From Bacteroidetes bacterium UBA1941 (GTDB taxonomy: Bacteria > Bacteroidota > Bacteroidia > Chitinophagales > LD1): a DNA stretch of 64,000 nt. The notes under the pieces are model-generated. The model worked only from the letters and a program-made list of their open reading frames with translations, was not told where the DNA came from and searched no databases. Of this stretch, positions 58,901 through 64,000 are shown piece by piece. The DNA lies in assembly GCA_002336805.1 (NCBI GenBank), contig DDEZ01000011.1, positions 496,001 to 560,000 on the forward strand, read 5' to 3'. The stretch's first letter is position 1. Each line of letters opens with the position of its first letter. Made by a program: the position numbers and the translations under genes.

Positions 58901-61900
58901 CTTGCAATCAAGGACCTACTACAGCAGTGAGCTTCACCGGTGCGGTAGCAGGTACAGTATATGACTGGACCGGCTCTGATGCTACTATCGGCCTGGCTAC
59001 CAGCGGCAGTGGTGACATTGCATCTTTCATCGCTACTAATGCAGGTACGGTGCCAGTCATAGATACGATCGTTGTGACACCGTCTTATACTAATAATGGT
59101 GTGACCTGCACAGGTGCAGCAGATACATTCTTTATCACCGTAAATCCTACACCTACTGTAAATCCTGGCGCTGACCAGACAGTATGCAATACCGGTACTA
59201 CCAGCGCAGTGAGCTTCACAGGTGCAGTAGCAGGTACGGTATATGACTGGACCGGCACTGATGGCACTATCGGCCTGGCTACCAGCGGTACCGGAGATAT
59301 AGCCGCCTTCACAGCTACTAATACAGGCAATGCGCCGGTGACGGATATGATCATCGTGACCCCGTCATATACCAATAGTGGTGTGACCTGCACAGGTACA
59401 GCAGATACATTCTATATCACCGTAAATCCTACACCTACCGTGAATCCTAGCGCAGACCAGGATGTATGTAACGGACTGCCTACTGCCGCTGTGGCTTTCA
59501 GCGGAGCTGTGGCAGGTACGGTATATGACTGGACCAGCAGCGATCCATCTGTGGGCCTGGCTACGAGCGGCACAGGTGATGTACCTTCATTCACCGCTGT
59601 GAATCCTACCACATCAGATGTGATAGATACGATCGTAGTGACGCCATCTTATACTAATAACGGTGTGACCTGCACAGGTGCTGCAGATACATTCTTTATC
59701 AATATCCACCCTACTCCGGTAGTGGCCCTGGGCGCTCCGGTGGCTACGTGTGGTGGCAGTGTGCAGATAGACGCCGGCAATCCGGGCTCTACCTACGTAT
59801 GGTCCGACGGCCCTACTACACAGATAGACACAGTGAGCACCAGCGGTATCTATACCGTGACAGTGACCTCGCCATTCGGCTGTGTAAATAGCGGCAGCAA
59901 GACCGTGTACGTCCGTCCGGCACCGGTGGTAAACCTCGGCCCGGACCAGACCAACTGCAATGTGGGCGTAACCCTCGATGCGGGCAATCCTGGCGCAGCA
60001 TACCTATGGTCTACAGGAGCTACTACGCAGCAGATCGTGGCTGCAGTTACTGGTGACTACAGCGTGATAGTGACTGATACTGCCAGCAGGTGCTCCGGTA
60101 CAGACACCGTACATGTGACCATCAATGGCAATCCGACCGTAAACCTCGGCCCGGATACTACCCTCTGCGGCGGTACCCTGACCCTGACCGGCGGCGATCC
60201 TAGCAATACCTATACATGGTCTCCGGGCGGCTCTAGCAGCAATACCCTGACAGTGACCAGCACCGGTACCTACTCTGTGACGCTGACCAATGCGGCGGGA
60301 TGCACGGCTACTGATGATATACATGTGACCATCTTTAGCAAGCCTAACCTCGGCGCTGATATCACAGACAGCATCTGCCCTGGCAGCAAGGCTAACCTCT
60401 ACAGCTACTATCAGGGCAGTGGTGTGACGCTGACCTTCAATACGCCTACACCGGCAGCAGCGGACAGCGGCAGCTACACCGTGATAGGTACTAATGCCAA
60501 TGGCTGCAGCGATACAGCTATGGTGACGATCACCTACCGTACGAAGCCGGATCTCGGCCCGGATGTGGTAGATAGCGTTTGCCCTGGCTATACTTACAAT
60601 CTTGAGACACGATTCCCTGGTATACGTAGCTATAGCAACTACTCGTGGAGCGGTACCTTCACTGACACCGCCGTAGGCCCGGGTGTATATACCCTGGTAG
60701 TGACCAATGCAAGCGGCTGTACTGATACTGCCACAGTGACTATCATCAATAGCCAGAAGCCAAACCTGGGCGGCACCAAGACAGACAGCATCTGCGTGGG
60801 TAGCAAGTATGACCTGACCACCCTGTATCCAAACAGTGGCTATGTATCATACCACTGGACCGGTGTGGCTGACTCCAGCGCTGTGCCTGCCGGTACCTAT
60901 CAGCTCGTGGTGAGCAATGCAGCCGGATGTACCGATACTGCCTATGCGCTTATCACAAACAGGGTACATACGACAGTGTCTCTCAATATCAATCAATTTG
61001 TCTGCAGCACAGTGCCTGCATATCCTCTCACCGGTGGCAGCCCGTCAGGTGGCTCTTACTACGTGAATAATGTAGTGACCAATACATTTGACCCGGGCGC
61101 ACTCGGCGCAGGCCCTCAGCGTGTAGTGTATGTATATACCAATGGCAGCGGCTGTACAGATTCTGCTGCTACTACCATCACGGTCTATCCGCAGCCTACA
61201 GTGAGCAATACTACACTGCCTGTAGTGTGTACCAACTCTCAGGCTATAGACCTCGATACTTATTTTAGTCCGTTTGGCGGTAGCTACTATGGACCGGCTA
61301 TCAGCGGCCAGTACTTCTATCCGAGCCTGGCCAGTGTCGGTACTACTACAGTGACTTATATCTATACCGACTCGCATGGCTGCTCCGATACAGGTAGTGC
61401 GCCGATCACTGTGACCAATGAAGTGTCTGTATCACTGCATTCGACTACTACAAACTTCACTGCATGTGCCACTGACTCAGTGACCTTCATAGCCAATGGC
61501 GCTCAGCAGTACCAGTTCTTTGTGAATGGTGTGGCAGCTACGGGTATTTCTACTGATAATACTTTCACTACTACTACACTGCAGAACCACGACCAGGTAT
61601 CTGTAGTAGGTAGCAACGCCTGCTCTTCTGATACCAGTGACTTTATCATCATAGATATCAATAGCCGTCCTGTAGCGGACGCAGGTACAGATACCACTAT
61701 AGACCTGGGCCAGACGGCACAGCTACGTGGCAGCGCCACCGGTGGTGTGGGCAACTATACCTACAGCTGGACGCCGGGTGCTTTCCTTGATTTCAATAAC
61801 GTGCCTAATCCGAAGTTCCACGGACCTGATACGACACTCTTCACCCTGCGCGTGACCGATGTGAACGGATGCTGGGATACTGCTACCGTCACAGTCAATG

Positions 61901-62193
61901 TGCGCCTGCCGCTGAATATCCAGCTGCCAAACATCCTGACGCCTAATGGTGATGGACAGAACGATGAGTGGGTACTCAACCCTAAGATAGACCTGACCGG
62001 ATCAAAGGTGGTGATATTCAACAGGTGGGGTGAGAAGGTCTATGAGGCCGCTCCATATGCCAATGACTGGAAGGGTACCTATATGGACACCAGTGATAAG
62101 CTGCCGGATGGTACCTACTACTATGTGCTGAAGGTACCGGCTCAGAATACCGAGTACAAGGGACCTATCAACATACTCAGCACTCACAAATAA
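55921..62193 (+). CDS. Giant T9SS type B secreted adhesin-like protein with tandem repeats
   Basis: A 2,090-residue secreted protein. After a signal peptide (about residues 1-27) comes a LamG/concanavalin-A-like domain (about 30-205), an Ig-like domain (about 270-350) and a discoidin/F5-8-type-C-like segment (about 400-560). Then come seven copies of a 94-residue PKD/Ig-like repeat (residues 610-1267), further PKD-like modules (N-L-G-P-D-x-T-x-C-x) and finally a T9SS type B (gliding-motility CTD) sorting domain (I-L-T-P-N-G-D-G-Q-N-D-E ... F-N-R-W-G). It should be exported by Sec and T9SS to the cell surface, probably as an adhesin or matrix protein. The PorP/SprF-type gene 43 bp downstream is its likely outer-membrane partner. 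Confidence 0.93.
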   Translation: MRNFTSYIRTYVLAGLAMLSTVGLSAQCPAPTGLNFQNGLNTYVEVPNSAALQITGALTLECWFNTTVAQGDYRTLVSKWHTGGMSGFASYSLLWSTGGGLSFWMQNAANTDLQVATGQLYNDGNWHHVAATWDGTMAKIYVDGTLVNSVTNAGFGPLEVNNLDVFIGSDAWNANDRHFDGTIDDVRIWSRALCQSEIQLTSNCELAGAQDRLVAYYKLNDGTPGANNPGATTATDASGNGLDGTLNNFTLSGATANWIGGNVTCPCAAAVSPVVTVAASATSICQGGTVTFTATATNAGIPAYQWYQNGTAVGTNSGTFTPATLSDQDSIWVVVTSSLNCELDTSNHIIITVNPIPTVNPTADQTICNGSNTNQVIFTGSQPNTGYNWTYSRNIGQPATSGVPALRVPATATATSGPIFGTSLANAYNGAGMLAYPSMTAAHDGSHLNNSFVYSGVANTITFDLGTSYDVNALSFWNQNNGGPAAAGANGVQDAVLSYSNDNVSYTPLFGGTTTFHQATADTSVPDQFNFPVINARYFKMVVSSNYGAAGVTGFAEIAFGYYTDTLYSFTAVNATNTPKTAVVTVTPTLNMCAGTPATFNITVNPTPKVNPTADQTVCNGGTTTAITFGGPIAGTTYSWTGSDGTIGLPTSGNGDIAAFTATNTGTAVVNDMIIVTPSYTNNGVTCSGTPDTFYITVNPTPTVNPTADQTACNQGPTTTITFTGAVAGTTFSWTGSDATIGLATSGNGDIASFIASNTGTTPVTDMIIVTPSYTNNGVTCTGTADTFYITVNPTPTVNPSADQTVCNTGTTTAVSFSGAVAGTVYDWTGSDATIGLATSGTGDIAAFTAINAGTAPVADMIIVTPSYTNNGVTCTGTADTFYITVNPTPTVNPTAGQTVCNTGTTTAVSFTGAVTGTVYDWTGSDATIGLATSGTGDIAAFTATNTGTTPVTDMIIVTPSYTNNGVTCTGAADTFYITVNPTPTVNPTADQTTCNQGPTTAVSFTGAVAGTVYDWTGSDATIGLATSGSGDIASFIATNAGTVPVIDTIVVTPSYTNNGVTCTGAADTFFITVNPTPTVNPGADQTVCNTGTTSAVSFTGAVAGTVYDWTGTDGTIGLATSGTGDIAAFTATNTGNAPVTDMIIVTPSYTNSGVTCTGTADTFYITVNPTPTVNPSADQDVCNGLPTAAVAFSGAVAGTVYDWTSSDPSVGLATSGTGDVPSFTAVNPTTSDVIDTIVVTPSYTNNGVTCTGAADTFFINIHPTPVVALGAPVATCGGSVQIDAGNPGSTYVWSDGPTTQIDTVSTSGIYTVTVTSPFGCVNSGSKTVYVRPAPVVNLGPDQTNCNVGVTLDAGNPGAAYLWSTGATTQQIVAAVTGDYSVIVTDTASRCSGTDTVHVTINGNPTVNLGPDTTLCGGTLTLTGGDPSNTYTWSPGGSSSNTLTVTSTGTYSVTLTNAAGCTATDDIHVTIFSKPNLGADITDSICPGSKANLYSYYQGSGVTLTFNTPTPAAADSGSYTVIGTNANGCSDTAMVTITYRTKPDLGPDVVDSVCPGYTYNLETRFPGIRSYSNYSWSGTFTDTAVGPGVYTLVVTNASGCTDTATVTIINSQKPNLGGTKTDSICVGSKYDLTTLYPNSGYVSYHWTGVADSSAVPAGTYQLVVSNAAGCTDTAYALITNRVHTTVSLNINQFVCSTVPAYPLTGGSPSGGSYYVNNVVTNTFDPGALGAGPQRVVYVYTNGSGCTDSAATTITVYPQPTVSNTTLPVVCTNSQAIDLDTYFSPFGGSYYGPAISGQYFYPSLASVGTTTVTYIYTDSHGCSDTGSAPITVTNEVSVSLHSTTTNFTACATDSVTFIANGAQQYQFFVNGVAATGISTDNTFTTTTLQNHDQVSVVGSNACSSDTSDFIIIDINSRPVADAGTDTTIDLGQTAQLRGSATGGVGNYTYSWTPGAFLDFNNVPNPKFHGPDTTLFTLRVTDVNGCWDTATVTVNVRLPLNIQLPNILTPNGDGQNDEWVLNPKIDLTGSKVVIFNRWGEKVYEAAPYANDWKGTYMDTSDKLPDGTYYYVLKVPAQNTEYKGPINILSTHK
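57748..59721 (+). repeat. Seven in-frame tandem repeats of 282 bp
   Basis: Repeat starts lie at 57748, 58030, 58312, 58594, 58876, 59158 and 59440, each beginning with V-N-P-x-A. The unit codes for 94 residues with conserved C-N, W-T-G/S-S-D, G-D-I-A, T-P-S-Y-T-N and D-T-F-Y-I-T-V-N. Copies four and five (from 58312 and 58594 minus one) are very close at protein level, differing at nine of 94 residues. Copies are alike also at DNA level, so recombination or slippage could change their number. Confidence 0.95.
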
Positions 62194-62236
62194 TCAAGAA
62201 CGCAAACAGGAATCATAAACAGTATAAATATCTTTT

Positions 62237-63799
62237 ATGAAGAAGAAACTCATAGCAGCCTTTGTAGCATGTATCGCAGCCACCTCAGTGATGGCGCAGC
62301 AGATGCCGCTGAGCAGCAGCACCTACTTCATGCGCCTGCTGAATAATCCGGCGCTGACGGGCTACAATGGTAGCACTAATGCCTATGGCTACTTTCGCGA
62401 TCAGTGGACCGGTATGCCGGGCCACCCGATCACCATGGGTGGCATGGGAGAGGTGAGCCTGTGGAAGGAGCAGAGCAATATCGGGTTCCACGTATACAAT
62501 GACGTGACCAGCATCATCAGCAATGTGGGTGCGCAGCTCTACTATGCCCAGAAGATCAAGCTGGGCAAGGGCCACAGCCTCAGCATAGGTCTCTCTGGCG
62601 GTATCCTCAATACGCACATAGACTATGCTAATGCTATAGCTAATGACCCTAATGATGCTAACCTGCTCACCAATAATCGCTCCGGCCTCGGCTTTGACAT
62701 GAATGTAGGTATAGCCTATCAGTGGAAGAAGCTGACCATCGGCTTTGCTGTGCCGCATGTGGTACAGACGAATGTGATACTGTCAGACCAGACCAAGTCT
62801 GGTAGCTATGAGCGTCTCCGCCACTACATGGCACATATCAGCTATGAGTTCAGTTTCAAGAAAGAGAAGTGGAACCTTGAGCCGTCTATCATGTTCCGCA
62901 AGGGTAGCGTAGGCAAGCTCTATCAACTGGAGGGCAATGTGATGGCCAACTGGAAGCGCTTCCTCTACCTGGGTGTAGGCTACCGTCAGGACTATGGTAT
63001 GAGCTTCACCGGTGCTGTGCGTGTGGCACAGTGTGTGACCCTGGGCTATACGTATGAATACCCACTGGCTATGGCCAAGAACTCTGTGACCTATGGCAAT
63101 ACACAAGGAACACATGAAGTGATACTGGGTATCAACTTTGACAAGTGGATCAAGAAGGCTGAGAAGAATGAGAAGCGCCTGGACAAGGTAGAGCAGAAGG
63201 TAGAAGAGATAGCCAAGGTAGATACTGTGATACAGGCCCGTATGGACAGCCTGCAGCAGGTCAATGACACACTGGCTAAGCAGGTAGAAGAAGTGAAGCA
63301 AGTAAACCAGGTACAGGAGCAGAAGATCGAGAAGCTGGAGGTGCGCGTGGACTCACTGGAGGGTGAGATGGATGACTACCGCAAGCGTATCGCTAACATC
63401 AAACCGAGCAGCTTCTCTGACCTGAGTGAGGAGGAGAAAGCCAGGATCAAGGCCGGTGATGTGATCAAGCTAGACAAGGTCTACTTTGAGACCAATAGCA
63501 GCTATGTGAAGCAGGAGTCATACGTGCAGCTGGACAAGCTGGCCGCCATGCTCAAGGCAGCTCCTGAGATGAGGGTGCGTGTACTGGGCCACACCGACTT
63601 CGTGGCATCTGACACCTACAATATGTGGCTCTCTGAGCGCCGTGCCCGCCACGTAGCAGACTACCTGATCAAGAAGGGCATACCTGCCAGCCGTATAGAG
63701 GCCAAGGGCTATGGCAAGCGTGCTCCTATAGCTGACAATAACACTGAAGAAGGCCGCGCGCTCAACAGGCGTGTGGAGATAGACATCCTCAAGAAGTAA
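62237..63799 (+). CDS. PorP/SprF-family protein fused to an OmpA C-terminal domain
   Basis: A 520-residue outer-membrane protein. After a signal peptide (M-K-K-K-L-I-A-A-F-V-A-C...V-M-A) comes a PorP/SprF beta-barrel (S-T-Y-F-M-R-L-L-N-N-P-A-L-T-G-Y-N-G and F-R-D-Q-W-T-G-M-P-G-H-P, typical openings), then a coiled coil (about 310-385) and an OmpA-like peptidoglycan-binding domain (Y-F-E-T-N-S-S-Y ... N-R-R-V-E-I-D-I). PorP/SprF proteins act with T9SS substrates of type B. It follows the adhesin by 43 bp in the same orientation, so the two are probably a dedicated pair. The fusion ties the barrel to peptidoglycan. Confidence 0.92.
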   Translation: MKKKLIAAFVACIAATSVMAQQMPLSSSTYFMRLLNNPALTGYNGSTNAYGYFRDQWTGMPGHPITMGGMGEVSLWKEQSNIGFHVYNDVTSIISNVGAQLYYAQKIKLGKGHSLSIGLSGGILNTHIDYANAIANDPNDANLLTNNRSGLGFDMNVGIAYQWKKLTIGFAVPHVVQTNVILSDQTKSGSYERLRHYMAHISYEFSFKKEKWNLEPSIMFRKGSVGKLYQLEGNVMANWKRFLYLGVGYRQDYGMSFTGAVRVAQCVTLGYTYEYPLAMAKNSVTYGNTQGTHEVILGINFDKWIKKAEKNEKRLDKVEQKVEEIAKVDTVIQARMDSLQQVNDTLAKQVEEVKQVNQVQEQKIEKLEVRVDSLEGEMDDYRKRIANIKPSSFSDLSEEEKARIKAGDVIKLDKVYFETNSSYVKQESYVQLDKLAAMLKAAPEMRVRVLGHTDFVASDTYNMWLSERRARHVADYLIKKGIPASRIEAKGYGKRAPIADNNTEEGRALNRRVEIDILKK

Positions 63800-63822
63800 T
63801 CAACCGACCCATAGACTCAAAG

Positions 63823-63848
63823 GCCGCTATACCCATAGCGGCTTTTTT
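63823..63848 (+). terminator. Terminator of the adhesin-PorP/SprF operon
   Basis: GCCGCTAT and ATAGCGGC form a perfect 8-bp stem with an ACCC loop, followed by six T. It lies 24 bp after the stop codon. Confidence 0.88.
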
Positions 63849-63899
63849 ATTTCACCGCAGGTGAAAGGACAGTATCGGGAATAATAATAGCGACAGGAG

Positions 63900-64000
63900 T
63901 TACTTCTTGATGAGCTGGTCAGGCAGGGTGCCTTGCAGCTTCTTCAGATCGGCAGGGGATAGGTGAAAGGCTGACTGCAGCTTAACATCTCGCTCGCTAC
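63900..64000 (-). CDS. 3' end of an unidentified gene (continues beyond window)
   Basis: Read on the minus strand, the last 33 codons of an open frame end in L-I-K-K and a TAA at 63900-63902. Visible residues include D-V-K-L-Q-S-A-F-H-L and L-S-P-A-D-L-K-K-L-Q-G-T-L-P-D, a helical, charged C terminus. This is too short to identify. It is convergent with the PorP/SprF gene, and the strong terminator between them supports a real gene end. Confidence 0.5.
   Translation of the reverse strand, partial: SERDVKLQSAFHLSPADLKKLQGTLPDQLIKK

Noticed and set aside
57748..59721. Possible CRISPR or satellite array (seven 282-bp repeats)
   Set aside because: The repeats are in frame, lie inside one large gene and code for an Ig/PKD-like domain.

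Overview
The window is about 64 kb of chromosome from a member of the phylum Bacteroidota, most likely a Chitinophagales/Chitinophagaceae-type bacterium. The evidence is: type IX secretion (T9SS) C-terminal sorting domains of type A (two proteins) and type B (one giant adhesin); a PorP/SprF-family outer-membrane protein; the rpmB-rpmG-DUF4295 module; a bacillithiol enzyme (BshC); lipoproteins and DUF families typical of the phylum; and several promoters of the Bacteroidota form TTG-N19/20-TAnnTTTG. Base composition is moderate. Three loci are visibly AT-richer than the rest: 2012-2890, 21506-22831 and 44143-44541.

Layout. 1-3.9 kb: 3' part of parC, an AT-rich gene with a possible HEPN motif, an array of palindromes, and a GNAT acetyltransferase. 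4-9.3 kb: minus-strand cluster DUF1800 - DUF1501 - CocE/S15-type hydrolase, the last two with T9SS tags. 9.5-14.5 kb: methyltransferase, unknown protein, acyl-CoA carboxylase beta subunit (methylcrotonyl-type), DUF2851 and PspC-like proteins. 14.6-18.6 kb: transaldolase-family aldolase, the 4.5S/SRP RNA gene (ffs) with its own promoter, then aat, a response regulator and a histidine kinase. 18.8-22.9 kb: a small unknown gene, a vWA-like membrane protein, and an AT-rich membrane-protein gene followed directly by a tRNA-like element. 23-26.3 kb: Tat-type SDR oxidoreductase, secreted protein, exonuclease III and a lipoprotein. 26.3-31.8 kb: a housekeeping block of ferredoxin, L28, L33, DUF4295, FtsY, RimO, BshC and tRNA-Val. 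31.9-39.7 kb: a soluble multi-PAS histidine kinase, then a tightly packed run of two alpha/beta hydrolases, a GT39-type glycosyltransferase and a BatA/vWA membrane protein. 39.7-46.8 kb: lipoate ligase, HMG-CoA lyase, RlmI, FolC, a GxxExxY nuclease-like gene lying between near-perfect inverted repeats, a transglutaminase-like protein and an APC permease. 46.8-50.9 kb: a three-gene operon SGNH - SGNH - MBOAT, probably a surface O-acylation system. 51-55.6 kb: an M2 (ACE-type) peptidase lipoprotein and an AsmA-like protein. 55.9-63.8 kb: a 2,090-residue T9SS type B adhesin with seven 282-bp tandem repeats, followed by a PorP/SprF-OmpA fusion.

Functional themes. Cell-surface and secretion genes dominate (T9SS cargo, PorP/SprF, AsmA, MBOAT/SGNH). 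Translation and protein targeting are represented by ffs and ftsY, L28/L33, rimO and aat. Leucine catabolism is hinted at by the carboxylase beta subunit and HMG-CoA lyase. No CRISPR array, integrase, transposase gene or recognised complete defence operon was found. The least explained structures are the GxxExxY gene inside inverted repeats, the AT-rich gene plus D-arm-less tRNA-like fold at 22.8 kb, the Rx4H protein beside the palindrome array, the SGNH-SGNH-MBOAT operon, and the short-word repeats that fill many intergenic gaps.
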